Positions 15,606 through 27,413 are shown, counted from the stretch's first letter. The stretch: DNA of 32,483 nt from an uncultured Prochlorococcus sp. (GCA_902564695.1 CACFCB010000014.1:1-32483); one strand, 5' to 3'. A program made the numbers and translations. Notes: generated by a model not told the origin, from the letters alone.

Positions 15606-15857
15606 ATGAGTGGCGAGAGAGTTGGTTTTCGTTTCAAGCATGCCGATGCTGTTGTGAAACGAAATCCCCAGGGGCGTTCAAGACGTGGCTGGGTTATGGA
15701 ACCTGTCGAGCAAACGACAAGCAGGGGAACAAAAATGCCTGCTTATCGAATCAGGTGGAGAGATAGTGAGCGACCTGAAATTGTTTTGCAACACATGTTA
15801 ATTGCAGACCCTGATCCAACACCTCCTCCAGAGAATGTGAGTCTTGATGCAAATTAA
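15606..15857 (+). CDS. Conserved small protein of unknown function
   Basis: This 83-residue protein resembles no family whose function I can name, though similar small proteins follow lysS in related picocyanobacteria to my recollection. It is strongly basic in the first half (FRFKHADAVVKRNPQGRSRR) and aromatic in the middle (RGWVMEPVE, YRIRWRDSERPE), with an acidic, proline-rich tail (ADPDPTPPPE). No membrane segment or signal peptide is seen. The mixture of short beta-like stretches and charges would fit a small SH3-like or nucleic-acid-binding fold, but that is a guess. It reads in the same direction as lysS and is convergent with smpB, 64 bases away. Confidence 0.8.
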   Translation: MSGERVGFRFKHADAVVKRNPQGRSRRGWVMEPVEQTTSRGTKMPAYRIRWRDSERPEIVLQHMLIADPDPTPPPENVSLDAN

Positions 15858-15921
15858 AAAAATTTTTTGCTATTAGCTTTGAAAAAAATTTTTCCAGAGA
15901 AAATAATATTTATTCTTTTTG

Positions 15922-16419
15922 TTAAAAACGCTTCAAAGCGTTTTCTACATCTCTTTTTGTATCATTAATTTTCTCTCGATCCCTTTTGTCATGAAGTTTT
16001 CGACCTTTGCCAAGTCCTATTCTTAATTTTATCCAAGAACCTTTCAAATAAAGACTCAACGGTATTAATGCTAATCCTTTTCTTTCTAAATTTATTTTTA
16101 ATTTTTCAATTTCTTTTCGATGTGCAAGAAGTTTTTTTATTCTTAAAGGGTCATGATTGAAAAATTTACCTGCATGATTATGAGGTGATATGTGTACATT
16201 GTGAAGTTGAATTTCATTTTTTTTAATTAAACAAAATCCATCTTTTAAGTTTACTTTCCCGCCTCTAATTGATTTGACTTCGGTCCCAAGAAGCTCGATT
16301 CCAGCTTCAAGGGTTTCTTGGATGTCATATTCATACCTTGCTTGACGATTTTCAGCTAAGCGACGATTTTCATTAATTGAAGAATTTTTTTTGGACTTTT
16401 TCTTTCCTTTTTTGCTCAT
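15922..16419 (-). CDS. smpB: SsrA-binding protein SmpB
   Basis: SmpB binds tmRNA (SsrA) and delivers it to stalled ribosomes for trans-translation. The 165-residue protein has the conserved core: [38 protein letters not shown], and the RNA-contact region [18 protein letters not shown]. The C-terminal basic tail [13 protein letters not shown] mimics mRNA in the decoding centre. It has a lysine-rich N-terminal extension (first 16 residues), common in this group. A GGAGG lies about 14 bases before the ATG. The gene diverges from ruvB. Confidence 0.96.
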   Translation of the reverse strand: MSKKGKKKSKKNSSINENRRLAENRQARYEYDIQETLEAGIELLGTEVKSIRGGKVNLKDGFCLIKKNEIQLHNVHISPHNHAGKFFNHDPLRIKKLLAHRKEIEKLKINLERKGLALIPLSLYLKGSWIKLRIGLGKGRKLHDKRDREKINDTKRDVENALKRF

Positions 16420-16467
16420 TTTTTCTATTTACCTCCATTTTTGTTGAGATGCCACTACCCTTCGATC

Positions 16468-17541
16468 ATGGCAATTGTGTCTTCGATTACTAATCATTCA
16501 TCTCTTCCCAATGATAAAGGAGAAGAAAGATTGGTCGACTCCAGTCTTCTGAGAGAAGAGAAAAAATTATCAACAAAAGATTCTCTTAGACCCAAATCTT
16601 TTGAGGAATTTCTAGGACAATCGGAGTTGAAGAAAGTTCTTGGGATTTCTGTTAAAGCTGCATTATCAAGGGGAGAAGCGCTAGATCATCTGATGCTTTA
16701 TGGACCGCCTGGTCTGGGCAAAACCACTATGGCTTTAATTATTGCTGAGGAACTAGGAGTTAAAGCAAAAGTTACGAGCGCTCCTGCACTTGAACGTCCA
16801 AGAGATATTGTTGGAATGTTGATAAATATGCAACCGCGCGAATTAATTTTTGTTGATGAGATCCATAGACTTAATAATATTTCTCAGGAACTTTTATACC
16901 CAGCCATGGAAGATAGAAGGTTGGACTTAACTGTGGGTAAGGGTACATCTTCTAGGATGAGATCGATTGACATACCACCTTTTACTCTAGTAGGTGCTAC
17001 GACTAAGCCAGCTTCGTTGAGTTCGCCAATGCGAGATCGATTTGGGATTACTCAACGATTAGATTTTTATAATCATTTGGATCTAGAGAAGATAATTAAA
17101 AGATCGGCAAATTTAATTAATTTATCAATTACTGATGAAGCATCTCTACAACTAGCTAAAAGAAGTAGAGGCACGCCAAGAATAGCTAATAGATTGTTAA
17201 GAAGAGTGAGAGATTATGCTGAAGTTTATTCATCTTTAAAATCAATAGATGTAAAAATTGTGAACGATGCACTTGATTTACATCGTGTAGATCAAAGAGG
17301 GTTAGATCAAACAGATTTAAGCTATTTAGGTTTGTTGATTAATGATTATGGTGGGGGACCTGTAGGAATTGAAACTTTAGCTGCGGCTCTCGGAGAAGAT
17401 TCAGCTACTCTTGAAACTGTAGTTGAGCCATATTTAATGCAAATTGGCTTTTTACATAGAACCCCTAGAGGAAGAACTGTCACTCCAGCAGCTGAAAAAC
17501 ATTATTTGTTAAATTTAACCAAAAACTCAACATATGAATAG
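16468..17541 (+). CDS. ruvB: Holliday junction branch migration helicase RuvB
   Basis: RuvB is the hexameric AAA+ motor that drives branch migration of Holliday junctions with RuvA. Visible are the entry motif [12 protein letters not shown], Walker [10 protein letters not shown], Walker B FVDEIHR, sensor 1 GATTKP, the arginine finger region MRDRFG and the C-terminal winged helix with [17 protein letters not shown] and [13 protein letters not shown] 16468 (357 residues, MAIVSS) is chosen over the in-frame TTG 16441, because MAIVSS is the N-terminus I know from related picocyanobacteria and the extra nine residues look unrelated. The 3' end overlaps the next gene by eight bases. Confidence 0.96.
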   Translation: MAIVSSITNHSSLPNDKGEERLVDSSLLREEKKLSTKDSLRPKSFEEFLGQSELKKVLGISVKAALSRGEALDHLMLYGPPGLGKTTMALIIAEELGVKAKVTSAPALERPRDIVGMLINMQPRELIFVDEIHRLNNISQELLYPAMEDRRLDLTVGKGTSSRMRSIDIPPFTLVGATTKPASLSSPMRDRFGITQRLDFYNHLDLEKIIKRSANLINLSITDEASLQLAKRSRGTPRIANRLLRRVRDYAEVYSSLKSIDVKIVNDALDLHRVDQRGLDQTDLSYLGLLINDYGGGPVGIETLAAALGEDSATLETVVEPYLMQIGFLHRTPRGRTVTPAAEKHYLLNLTKNSTYE

Positions 17542-18328
17542 AAAAATATTAATTAAAGTTTTAATTTTTTTATTAATTATTTGTATTTTTGTTTTTAATT
17601 CTATTCAAATCCAAGCTCAAGAGATTCCTAAGTTGTTATTTCAAAAAGCACTCGAAGAAAGCAAAAATGGAAATTTTATTCAAGCGGAAAAAGATTGGAA
17701 TTTATATTTAAATGAAAATCCTGGAGATGTTGCTGCATTGAGTAACAGAGGGAATATTCTTCTTGCTCTTGGAGATCCTGAAGCTGCCATCATCGATCAG
17801 ACTAAGGCCATAGAACTTTCATCCGAGGATTTGGATCCTTACTTAAATAGAGGAATAGCTGAGGAAGCCTTGAAGCATTGGGAGGATGCATATCAAGATT
17901 ACAGATACGTTTTGCAGAAAAATCCTGATGATGTATCTGCTTTATATAACTTAGGTAATGTCATGGGTTCAATGGGAAATTGGAGTGAAGCAAAAAAATT
18001 ATTTTCTAAAGCTGCCTTTTCTGGTAACGGTAATGCTATGGCTCGATCAAGTGAGGCACTTGCTATTTACCAGTTGGGTGATTTTGAACTTGCAGAAGAA
18101 AAAATTAGAAAACTAATTCGTAAATATCCATTATTTGCAGATTCTAGAGCAGCACTTAGTGCGATTTTATGGCATAAAGGTTTTATAGGCGAAGCCGAAA
18201 GTAACTGGGCTGCAGCCGCTGGCTTGGATATTCGATATCGTGAAAAACAATGGTTATTGAATGTTCGTCGATGGCCTCCAAATCCCACAAATGATTTGAT
18301 TAAATTTCTTGCTTTGGAGAAGAGATGA
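17534..18328 (+). CDS. TPR-repeat protein, probably exported
   Basis: This 264-residue protein has an N-terminal hydrophobic signal (about residues 7-27) ending near IQAQ, so it is probably exported to the periplasm or thylakoid lumen, or anchored there. The rest is built of tetratricopeptide repeats with typical spacing of small and aromatic residues: [20 protein letters not shown], then [20 protein letters not shown] and [21 protein letters not shown] more degenerate repeat follows. TPRs form protein-binding surfaces, so an assembly or scaffold role is likely. It overlaps ruvB by eight bases at the start and the following M20 gene by four (ATGA), so all three are probably on one transcript. 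A specific partner cannot be named. Confidence 0.88.
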   Translation: MNRKILIKVLIFLLIICIFVFNSIQIQAQEIPKLLFQKALEESKNGNFIQAEKDWNLYLNENPGDVAALSNRGNILLALGDPEAAIIDQTKAIELSSEDLDPYLNRGIAEEALKHWEDAYQDYRYVLQKNPDDVSALYNLGNVMGSMGNWSEAKKLFSKAAFSGNGNAMARSSEALAIYQLGDFELAEEKIRKLIRKYPLFADSRAALSAILWHKGFIGEAESNWAAAAGLDIRYREKQWLLNVRRWPPNPTNDLIKFLALEKR

Positions 18329-19500
18329 AGGATTTATCACAAAAAATTGATAACTCTTTAAAAGAATTTTTACCTGACTTGATTCAACTAAGGCATCATC
18401 TTCATGCTCATCCAGAACTAAGTGGTCATGAATATCAAACTGCTGCTCTTGTAGCAGGTGAGCTTAGAAAATCAGGCTGGGAAGTAAAAGAAGCAGTTGG
18501 TAGAACTGGTCTAGTAGCTGAAATGGGTCAAAAAAGTGGACCTGTGGTTGGTTTAAGAGTTGATATGGATGCTCTGCCAATTGAGGAGAGAACTGGTTTA
18601 GATTACTCTTCTACTATTCAGGGCTTAATGCATGCATGTGGTCATGATCTGCATACTTGTATTGGTTTGGGAGTAGCAAAAGTTTTAGCAAAAAATAGAT
18701 TCACAACTTCGCGAATAAGAATTATATTTCAGCCTGCTGAGGAGATTGCTCAAGGTGCCAACTGGATGAAAGATGAGAAGGTTTTAGAGGGAGTAAAGTC
18801 TCTGTTCGGTGTACACGTTTATCCTGATTTGGGAGTGGGTAAAATCGGAATAAAAAGTGGTACTTTTACTGCTGCAGCTGCTGAATTGGAAATTGATATT
18901 ATTGGTAAAGGAGGTCATGGGGCTAGACCACATGAAGGAATTGATTCCATTTGGATTGCTGCAAAAGTTGTAAGTGGACTTCAAGAAGCTATAAGTAGGC
19001 GTTTAAACGCCCTCAAGCCAGTAGTTATAAGTTTTGGAAAAATTTCTGGAGGAAATGCTTTTAACGTTATTGCTGAGAGGGTTAAGCTTTTAGGAACCGT
19101 AAGATGCCTTGATAGCAAACTATATGAAAAATTACCTCAATGGATTGAAAAAATAGTTAAAAATATAGCCTCTACTCATGGAGCTCAAGCTTGTGTGAAT
19201 TTGAGATCCATAGCCCCTCCTGTTTATAATGACCCTGACCTAACACATTTATTGTCTAATTGTGCAAAGAATTTTATTGATGAAGAAAATATTGTGTATT
19301 TAGAAACCCCTTCATTAGGTGCTGAAGACTTTGCTTTCTTTTTACAAGATGTTCCAGGAACAATGTTTCGTTTAGGAGTCTCAGGGGAGAATGGTTGTGC
19401 ACCATTGCATAGTGGATATTTTTCTTTGGATGAGAGAAGCCTTGAATTAGGAATAAAAATTTTGTGTCAAACGATAATTATGTCTGCCTCAAATTCATAA
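18325..19500 (+). CDS. M20-family amidohydrolase (HipO / IAA-amino-acid hydrolase type)
   Basis: This 391-residue enzyme belongs to peptidase family M20D, zinc or manganese enzymes that cleave N-acyl or N-aminoacyl amide bonds. Markers are RHHLHAHPELSGHEYQTA, LRVDMDALPIEE, the metal-binding MHACGHDLH (C105, H107) and the catalytic glutamates in FQPAEE (139-140). The histidine of FGVHVYPDLGVGKI and the dimerisation-domain motif GGHGARPHEGID also fit. Annotated relatives include hippurate hydrolase, N-acyl-amino-acid amidohydrolase and plant IAA-amino-acid hydrolases; the true substrate here is unknown. No signal peptide is seen. The ATG overlaps the stop of the TPR gene (ATGA). Confidence 0.93.
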   Translation: MKDLSQKIDNSLKEFLPDLIQLRHHLHAHPELSGHEYQTAALVAGELRKSGWEVKEAVGRTGLVAEMGQKSGPVVGLRVDMDALPIEERTGLDYSSTIQGLMHACGHDLHTCIGLGVAKVLAKNRFTTSRIRIIFQPAEEIAQGANWMKDEKVLEGVKSLFGVHVYPDLGVGKIGIKSGTFTAAAAELEIDIIGKGGHGARPHEGIDSIWIAAKVVSGLQEAISRRLNALKPVVISFGKISGGNAFNVIAERVKLLGTVRCLDSKLYEKLPQWIEKIVKNIASTHGAQACVNLRSIAPPVYNDPDLTHLLSNCAKNFIDEENIVYLETPSLGAEDFAFFLQDVPGTMFRLGVSGENGCAPLHSGYFSLDERSLELGIKILCQTIIMSASNS

Positions 19501-19519
19501 AATATTTAGTTATATCTTT

Positions 19520-19741
19520 ATGAAAAGGTTAGGTAATCCATTAGTTTCAATTGCAGCGCCTTTGTTGGTTTTGCTTGCAATTGGGGGATTTTCACATAGA
19601 CAGGGTAGAGATAGGATTCAAGCGCTGCCAGCTCTAATTGTTGGTACTGGGTTGGTTTTGACTGGAACAGTTAGAAGATTTAGGCGAAGACGAATGTTGC
19701 TTTCCGAGATCAAAAAAAAGTTTGAGGATCAAAATTATTGA
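19520..19741 (+). CDS. Small two-helix membrane protein of unknown function
   Basis: This 73-residue protein has two hydrophobic stretches, about residues 8-24 (VSIAAPLLVLLAIGGF) and 34-49 (LPALIVGTGLVLTGTV). They are separated by a short polar loop with charges (SHRQGRDRIQ), and followed by a very basic segment (RRFRRRRM) and a helical charged tail. By the positive-inside rule the C-terminus is probably cytoplasmic. I do not recognise the family. It is 19 bases after the M20 gene and may be the last gene of the ruvB run. The start ATG 19520 follows a weak leader. Confidence 0.72.
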   Translation: MKRLGNPLVSIAAPLLVLLAIGGFSHRQGRDRIQALPALIVGTGLVLTGTVRRFRRRRMLLSEIKKKFEDQNY

Positions 19742-19808
19742 TCCAAAATAATTTTTATCTATAAAAACTTTAGGGTTTAGTTTGATATTCCGAGCTAATT
19801 TAAAAATA

Positions 19809-19894
19809 TCACTAGGGGTGCCAAGCCTTTTTGGTATTTGGCTGAGATCACACCCTCTGAACTTGGCTGGCTTCAATCAGCATAAGGAAAGTGA
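19809..19894 (+). ncRNA. TPP riboswitch (THI element) upstream of thiC
   Basis: The leader of thiC contains the conserved thiamine pyrophosphate aptamer. Closing stem P1 pairs TCACT (19809-19813) with AGTGA (19890-19894). GGGGTGCC begins one arm, CTGAGA lies at 19842-19847, ACCCTCTGAACTTG at 19852-19865, and GCATAAGGAA at 19880-19889, all matching the THI-box pattern. TPP binding should lower expression of thiC. The 56 bases from the aptamer to the ATG hold no obvious strong terminator hairpin or Shine-Dalgarno, so the mode of control (translation or termination) is not clear from sequence. Confidence 0.93.
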
Positions 19895-19947
19895 AATCTT
19901 GTGATCTTTTGCATATAGCGCCCTTAATCTATTCAATAGCTTTTTAG

Positions 19948-21387
<1,440 letters not shown>

Positions 21388-21406
21388 ATAAAGAATGAGA
21401 TTGCAA

Positions 21407-23419
21407 TTATTTGTTGAGAAGTTTTCTAGATTTTTCTAGAACATTAGAGACTGTAAATCCAAATTTTTCCATACATAACCCTCCTGGAGCAGAAGCTCCA
21501 AAACTATTCATAGTTACACTGTCACCATCAAGACCAATATATTTATGCCATCCAAAGCTTTCTGCAGCTTCAACCACTAAACGTTTTCTGATGTTTGAAG
21601 GCAAGATTTGTTCTTTGTAGCTTTCGCTTTGCTCTTCAAATAGTTCAACACATGGCATTGAAACCACTCTTACTTGATTACCCTCTGAAGTAAGTTGTTT
21701 TGCTGCTTGCACGCATAAATCAAGTTCAGTTCCGGTTCCTATGAGAATTAACTCAGGGGTCTGATCACAGTCCTCAAGTATGTATCCACCTAAAGAAACT
21801 TTTTCTGCAGATGAATTTTGTTGATTAGGCATGCCTTGCCTACTTAGGCATAAAGAACTGGGCCTTTTGCGGTTTTTAATTGCAACTTTGTAAGCGCCAC
21901 TTGTTTCGTTTCCATCACCAGGACGAAAAACCATCATATTTGGCATTGCTCTTAGAGATGGAATTGTTTCTATAGGTTGATGAGTTGGTCCATCTTCTCC
22001 AACACCTATAGAATCGTGAGTTAAAACATAAATCACTCCAAGTTCACTAAGCGCCGAAAGACGCATGGAACCTCTCATATAGTCTGCGAAGACTAAAAAG
22101 GTTCCACCGTAAGGAATTAAACCACTATCGTGATAAGCGATTCCATTCAATATCGCTGCCATTGCATGTTCTCTTACGCCAAAATGTAAATAACGTTTTT
22201 CCGGACTGTCATGTTGAAAAGAGCCAGTTTCTCCCTTAATGTCAGTGTAATTTGAATGTGTTAGATCAGCAGAACCACCTATTAATTCTGGAATATTTGG
22301 ACCAAGAGCGCCTAAACATATTTGAGAATGTTTTCTAGTAGCAAGTCCTTTGTCATCAGCAGAATAAGTGGGTAAGTCTTTATCCCAACCTTCAGGTAGT
22401 TCGCCTCTTAACATACGCTCAAATTGATATGCTTCATTAGGATATTTTTCTTTGTATTTAGAAAGGGTTTGATTCCATTCTTCCTCAAGTGCTGCACCTT
22501 TTGGAATCGCTTTACGGTATTGATCGTAAACATCTTGAGGGATTTCAAAAGCTTTATGTGACCATCCAAGCTCTTTCCTGGTGAGTTCAGCTTCTTCTTC
22601 ACCTAAAGGTGCACCATGAATTCCTGCCGTATCACTTTTATTTGGCGAACCATATCCAATGGTTGTAGTTACTTTGATAATGGAAGGTTTGTCTGATATT
22701 GCTTTTGCATTTTCAATAGCTTTAGATATGCTTTCTACATCCGTATTTCCATCGGAGATTTCTTGAACATGCCATCCATAAGCTTCATATCTTTTGAGGA
22801 CATCCTCAGTAAATGAGACATCTGTTCTTCCATCAATAGTTATATGGTTATCGTCATAGAGTGCGATTAATTTTCCAAGTTTTAAATGGCCAGCAAGTGA
22901 ACAGGCCTCAGAAGATATTCCTTCTTGATTGCATCCATCACCCATAATTACATATGTGTAATGGTCTACAACCGTAGAATCTGGCTTATTGAATTTTGCA
23001 GATAAATGGGCTTCCGCGATTGCTAATCCCACTGCATTTGAAATTCCTGCTCCTAAAGGTCCTGCAGTTACTTCAACTCCAGGAGTTTCAAAAGTTTCTG
23101 GATGTCCAGGAGTTTTGGCACCCCACTGACGAAATTCTTTTATATCTTCTATTGTCACCGAGTCATATCCGGTTAAATGCAAAAGAGCATATAAAAGCAT
23201 GCATCCATGACCTGCAGAGAGAACAAACCTATCTCTGTTAAACCATTTTGGGTTTTTTGGATTATGACGTAAGTGTTTATCCCACAAGGCATAACCCATA
23301 GGAGCACAACCCATTGGGAGCCCTGGGTGACCACTTTTGGATTTGTTTATTGCATCAACTGCAAGCATTCTTATGCTGTTAATGCAAAGCGTGTCTAGAG
23401 AAGTAGTCAAGGCAACCAT
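21407..23419 (-). CDS. tkt: Transketolase
   Basis: Transketolase moves two-carbon units between sugar phosphates in the Calvin cycle and pentose phosphate pathway, with TPP and Mg2+ as cofactors. The 670-residue protein starts with the usual [20 protein letters not shown]. The TPP-binding motif is [19 protein letters not shown], followed about 25 residues on by [13 protein letters not shown]. The middle pyrimidine domain has [11 protein letters not shown] and [17 protein letters not shown], and the C-terminal domain contains [16 protein letters not shown]. It is the full length expected. It faces thiC, whose product starts the pathway to its own cofactor; this may be chance. ATG 23419 follows a purine-rich leader (minus strand). 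Confidence 0.97.
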   Translation of the reverse strand: MVALTTSLDTLCINSIRMLAVDAINKSKSGHPGLPMGCAPMGYALWDKHLRHNPKNPKWFNRDRFVLSAGHGCMLLYALLHLTGYDSVTIEDIKEFRQWGAKTPGHPETFETPGVEVTAGPLGAGISNAVGLAIAEAHLSAKFNKPDSTVVDHYTYVIMGDGCNQEGISSEACSLAGHLKLGKLIALYDDNHITIDGRTDVSFTEDVLKRYEAYGWHVQEISDGNTDVESISKAIENAKAISDKPSIIKVTTTIGYGSPNKSDTAGIHGAPLGEEEAELTRKELGWSHKAFEIPQDVYDQYRKAIPKGAALEEEWNQTLSKYKEKYPNEAYQFERMLRGELPEGWDKDLPTYSADDKGLATRKHSQICLGALGPNIPELIGGSADLTHSNYTDIKGETGSFQHDSPEKRYLHFGVREHAMAAILNGIAYHDSGLIPYGGTFLVFADYMRGSMRLSALSELGVIYVLTHDSIGVGEDGPTHQPIETIPSLRAMPNMMVFRPGDGNETSGAYKVAIKNRKRPSSLCLSRQGMPNQQNSSAEKVSLGGYILEDCDQTPELILIGTGTELDLCVQAAKQLTSEGNQVRVVSMPCVELFEEQSESYKEQILPSNIRKRLVVEAAESFGWHKYIGLDGDSVTMNSFGASAPGGLCMEKFGFTVSNVLEKSRKLLNK

Positions 23420-23470
23420 TTTATTTAGTGGGGGAAAGGAAATTAAGGTGGACAGGGAAGATGAAATTGA

Positions 23471-24718
23471 TTAGATCATTTGTCGAAAAGCTAGACAGAC
23501 ATTGTGACCGCCAAACCCGAATGAGTTAGATAGTACGACGCCTAATTTTTTTTCTCTTGCTTTGTTTGGCACATAATCCAGATCACAATCTGGGTCTGGG
23601 TTGGAATAATTAATAGTTGGCGGAATTATTTCATGTTTTATTGCAAGTACACAAGCAACTGCTTCGATTCCTCCAGAACCTCCTAATAGATGCCCCGTCA
23701 TCGATTTGGTTGAACTTGTGGGTACTGCCATAGCATGATTTCCTAGTGCAGTCTTAATAGCAGATGTTTCGTTACTGTCGTTGGCTGGTGTGCTTGTTCC
23801 ATGGGCATTGATGTAATCAACTTGTTCTGGATTTATGTGACCATCAATTAATGCAAGTTTCATTGCTTCTGCGCCTCCAACTCCACCAGGAGTTGGAGAG
23901 GTGATGTGATGGGCATCACAAGTAGTTCCATAGCCAATAATTTCTGCATAAATAATTGCATCTCTTTTGAGTGCATGTTCCAGTGTTTCTAAAATTAAAA
24001 CGCCTGCACCTTCTCCAATTACAAATCCATCTCTTTGAGAATCAAAAGGTCTACTTGCTGAAGATGGATCGTCATTTCTAAATGATAGGGCCTTGGCACT
24101 CGCGAAACCTGCAACCCCAAGAGGAGTGATACTCGCTTCCGCTCCGCCACAAACCATTGCATCAGCTTTACCTAATTGCAAAAGTCTAAATGCATCACCA
24201 ATTGCATTTGAACCTGCGGCGCAAGCAGTTGAAACTGCTGAACTTGGACCTTTAGCCCCAAGAGCAATTGCAGCAAGACCAGTCGCCATGTTTGGAATCA
24301 TCATGGGCACTGTAAATGGACTAACTCGTCCAGGTCCTTTGTTGTTTAAAACATGTGCTTGAGTTTCCATTGTCAATAGACCCCCAACTCCAGATCCAAT
24401 AATCACTCCAATCCTGTCAGAATTGGAGTGATCAATCTTGAGACCTGAATGATGCAGTGCTTCTTTTGCTGCAATTACTCCAAATTTTGAAAAACGATCC
24501 CATCTTTTGGATTCTTTGGGCTCCAATTTGCCAGTGGGATCAAAATTTTTCACCTCTGCAGCAAATCTGCAGGCATGGGATGAGGCATCAAAGAGTGTTA
24601 TTTGATCTACCCCATTAAGCCCCGATTGGAGCCCTTTGAGATAACTATCGACGTTGTTGCCAATAGGAGTTATCGCTCCGAGGCCTGTAATAACAACTCG
24701 ATGGAGATTCTCCATCAT
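23471..24718 (-). CDS. fabF: Beta-ketoacyl-ACP synthase II
   Basis: FabF condenses malonyl-ACP with acyl-ACP in fatty-acid elongation. The 415-residue thiolase-fold enzyme has the catalytic cysteine in VSTACAAGSNAIGDA and the two catalytic histidines in NAHGTSTPANDSNE and SMTGHLLGGSG. The C-terminus has the VLSNSFGFGGHN motif. The start at 24718 (MMENLHRVVITGLG) is chosen because it has a GAGG five bases upstream (24724-24727, inside the end of acpP); the frame stays open further upstream but runs through acpP. The next ATG, 24715, is equally possible. It lies seven bases after acpP, giving the classical acpP-fabF operon. Confidence 0.96.
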   Translation of the reverse strand: MMENLHRVVITGLGAITPIGNNVDSYLKGLQSGLNGVDQITLFDASSHACRFAAEVKNFDPTGKLEPKESKRWDRFSKFGVIAAKEALHHSGLKIDHSNSDRIGVIIGSGVGGLLTMETQAHVLNNKGPGRVSPFTVPMMIPNMATGLAAIALGAKGPSSAVSTACAAGSNAIGDAFRLLQLGKADAMVCGGAEASITPLGVAGFASAKALSFRNDDPSSASRPFDSQRDGFVIGEGAGVLILETLEHALKRDAIIYAEIIGYGTTCDAHHITSPTPGGVGGAEAMKLALIDGHINPEQVDYINAHGTSTPANDSNETSAIKTALGNHAMAVPTSSTKSMTGHLLGGSGGIEAVACVLAIKHEIIPPTINYSNPDPDCDLDYVPNKAREKKLGVVLSNSFGFGGHNVCLAFRQMI

Positions 24719-24725
24719 GTGAACC

Positions 24726-24968
24726 TCAAGCCTTTTTTTCTTCGATGTATTTGACTGCATCCCCAACAGTAGCAATGCCTTCTGCAGCCTCATCGGGGAT
24801 CTCTATGTCAAATGCCTCTTCCAGAGCCATGACGAGTTCAACAGTGTCGAGCGAATCTGCACCGAGATCGTTTTGGAAATTTGATTCCGGTTTTACTTCA
24901 CCGGCTTCAACGCTAAGTTGTTCTGCGACAATAGAACGAACTTTTTCAAGGATTGCTTCCTGGGACAT
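24726..24968 (-). CDS. acpP: Acyl carrier protein
   Basis: This 80-residue acidic protein carries growing acyl chains on a 4'-phosphopantetheine arm. The attachment serine is S39 in the invariant [17 protein letters not shown]. The rest is the standard four-helix ACP ([13 protein letters not shown] at the start, [20 protein letters not shown] at the end). It is followed at once by fabF and is divergent from psaC across a 135-base gap. The GAGG near its stop serves as the ribosome site for fabF. Confidence 0.97.
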   Translation of the reverse strand: MSQEAILEKVRSIVAEQLSVEAGEVKPESNFQNDLGADSLDTVELVMALEEAFDIEIPDEAAEGIATVGDAVKYIEEKKA

Positions 24969-25004
24969 AACCTTTTAGACCTGACTTCCAATCCTACGGG
25001 TTAG

Positions 25005-25349
<345 letters not shown>

Positions 25350-25420
25350 AAATTTTTATTTTTCTTAACGAAGGTATATTTTATATTAAGTAAATATTTT
25401 GAGATCTTAATTGTAAAATT

Positions 25421-27325
25421 ATGTGCGGAATATTTGCTGTTATTGGTTCTAGAGAAGTCTCTCCATTGCTGGTTGATGGATTAAGAAAAATGGAATATCG
25501 AGGTTATGATTCTGCGGGCTTGGCAACAATTCAAAATTCAAATAAAGATCATTCTAGAAATCTTATTATTCGAAAATCAAAAGGAAAGCTGATCAATCTC
25601 TCAAATTTACTTAAAAAAGATCCTATTCAAGGTCATGTTGGTATTGGACATACTAGATGGGCTACACATGGAAAGCCTAACGAGATAAATGCTCATCCAC
25701 ATATTGATTTCACAGGAGAAATTGCTGTTGTTCAAAACGGCATAATCGAAAATTATAGGGATTTGTCTCATAGCCTTCTGCTTAAAGGAATTGAATTTAC
25801 CTCTCAAACGGATACGGAGGTAATTCCGCATTTAATAGCTCTAGAAATAGAAAAGTCGCTAAATAATGACTGTTCCCCTAATGGAGAAACCTTACTAATT
25901 TCTGTTCAAAAGGTATTGTCTCTTCTGGAAGGTACTTATGCTTTAGCAGTGATTTGGTCTAAGGCACCCGATGCTTTAGTGGTTGCGAGAAGACAGGCAC
26001 CATTAGTCCTTGGTTTTGGAGAAGGCGAGTTTTTTTGTGCAAGTGATACACCAGCATTATCTGGTTTTACTCGTACATTTTTGCCTTTAGAAAATAATGA
26101 AGTTGCGTTGTTAACACCATTAGGCATTGAACTTTATGATCAAAGCGGTCAAAGGCAGCACAGAGCGCCATCACTTTTAAAAGGTACTGAATTTTTTGGG
26201 GACAAGAAAAATTTCCGTCATTTCATGCTCAAAGAAATTTATGAGCAACCAGAAACAGCACAATTATGGATAGAAAGATATTTACCTATCGATTTGCAAT
26301 CTGATACTTCAATAGCTTTTCCAGTTAGTAAATCAATTTTAAATAAAATAGATCAAATACAAATTCTTGCTTGTGGTACCAGTCGGCATGCTGCGATGGT
26401 TGGCGCTTATTTACTGGAACAGTTCGCTGGAGTTCCCACGAAAGTTTATTTTGCAAGTGAATTTCGATATTCTCCTCCTCCACTTTCTAGTAATACTTTG
26501 ACAATCGGAGTAAGTCAATCGGGAGAAACAGCTGATACTTTGGCCGCATTAAGGATGGAAAAGGAAAGAAGAAATGCTACTAATGATATTAATTTCTGCT
26601 TTCATCAATTGGGAATAACTAATAGAATTGATAGCTCAATTGGTCGTGAACTCGACAATATTATTGACATTGGATCAGGTATTGAGATTGGTGTCGCTGC
26701 TACCAAAACCTTTCTTGGACAAATGTTGTCCTTTTATGGCTTGACACTTTTATTTGCTTCTCATACAAAAAAAAGAAATAAAAAAGAAATTTTAGATCTT
26801 TCTAATGATTTACGTTTAGTCCCAAGACAGTTAACAGATCTCATTAAAAAACATGATTCATTATCTAAAGAATTAGCACATTTATTTGTTGACACGAAGG
26901 ATGTAATTTTTCTAGGGAGAGGCATCAATTATCCAATTGCACTTGAAGGTGCTCTTAAATTAAAAGAAATAAGTTACATCCATGCTCAAGGGTATCCCGC
27001 AGGTGAACTCAAACATGGACCCATAGCACTTTTAGATCAACATGTTCCAGTCGTATCAATAGCTGTTCCAGGTGTTGTTTATGAAAAGGTTCTCAGTAAT
27101 TCTCAAGAGGCGAAAGCGAGAGATGCTCGTCTGATTGGGATTGCGCCATATGGAAAAGAGTCTGAGATTTTTGATGAATTATTTTCTATTCCAAAAGTAA
27201 GTGAATGGGTTAGTCCTTTATTAACTGTTATACCGTTACAGTTATTTAGTTATCATATCGCTGCACATAAAGGCCTTGATGTGGATCAACCACGTAATTT
27301 AGCTAAAAGTGTAACTGTAGAATGA
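25421..27325 (+). CDS. glmS: Glutamine-fructose-6-phosphate aminotransferase (isomerizing)
   Basis: GlmS makes glucosamine 6-phosphate from fructose 6-phosphate and glutamine, the first step to UDP-GlcNAc for peptidoglycan and lipopolysaccharide. The N-terminal glutaminase domain starts MCGIFAVIG, where C2 becomes the N-terminal nucleophile. It contains MEYRGYDSAGLAT and HTRWATHGKPNEINAHPH. Two SIS sugar-isomerase domains follow (about 290-630), with ACGTSRHAAMVGAYLLEQ and VSQSGETADTLAALR in the first and EGALKLKEISYIHAQGYPAG in the second, and the conserved C-terminal tail DVDQPRNLAKSVTVE. Length is 634 residues, slightly above the usual 610. No glmS ribozyme-like leader is evident in the 71-base gap after psaC. 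Confidence 0.97.
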   Translation: MCGIFAVIGSREVSPLLVDGLRKMEYRGYDSAGLATIQNSNKDHSRNLIIRKSKGKLINLSNLLKKDPIQGHVGIGHTRWATHGKPNEINAHPHIDFTGEIAVVQNGIIENYRDLSHSLLLKGIEFTSQTDTEVIPHLIALEIEKSLNNDCSPNGETLLISVQKVLSLLEGTYALAVIWSKAPDALVVARRQAPLVLGFGEGEFFCASDTPALSGFTRTFLPLENNEVALLTPLGIELYDQSGQRQHRAPSLLKGTEFFGDKKNFRHFMLKEIYEQPETAQLWIERYLPIDLQSDTSIAFPVSKSILNKIDQIQILACGTSRHAAMVGAYLLEQFAGVPTKVYFASEFRYSPPPLSSNTLTIGVSQSGETADTLAALRMEKERRNATNDINFCFHQLGITNRIDSSIGRELDNIIDIGSGIEIGVAATKTFLGQMLSFYGLTLLFASHTKKRNKKEILDLSNDLRLVPRQLTDLIKKHDSLSKELAHLFVDTKDVIFLGRGINYPIALEGALKLKEISYIHAQGYPAGELKHGPIALLDQHVPVVSIAVPGVVYEKVLSNSQEAKARDARLIGIAPYGKESEIFDELFSIPKVSEWVSPLLTVIPLQLFSYHIAAHKGLDVDQPRNLAKSVTVE

Positions 27326-27413
27326 AATTAATACAAATACATAGTTATTTTAATTGATTTTATTTTAAATACCTTGAAAAAGTAATTCAGATATTGTTAC
27401 TAATTACTATTAT

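Noticed and set aside
16441-16467. TTG start adding nine residues to RuvB
   Set aside because: The ATG at 16468 gives the N-terminus typical of picocyanobacterial RuvB; the extra residues are not family-like.
24719-24793. In-frame extension of fabF upstream to 24793
   Set aside because: The extension runs through the end of acpP in another frame; the GAGG at 24724-24727 and the family N-terminus place the start at 24718 or 24715.
25350-25420. glmS ribozyme or regulatory RNA in the psaC-glmS gap
   Set aside because: The gap is 71 bases of AT-rich DNA with no ribozyme-like core; such ribozymes are known mainly from Gram-positive bacteria.
27326-27413. Terminator between glmS and manC
   Set aside because: Only a 7-bp AT-rich inverted repeat with a 14-base loop is visible (27381-27408); too weak to call.
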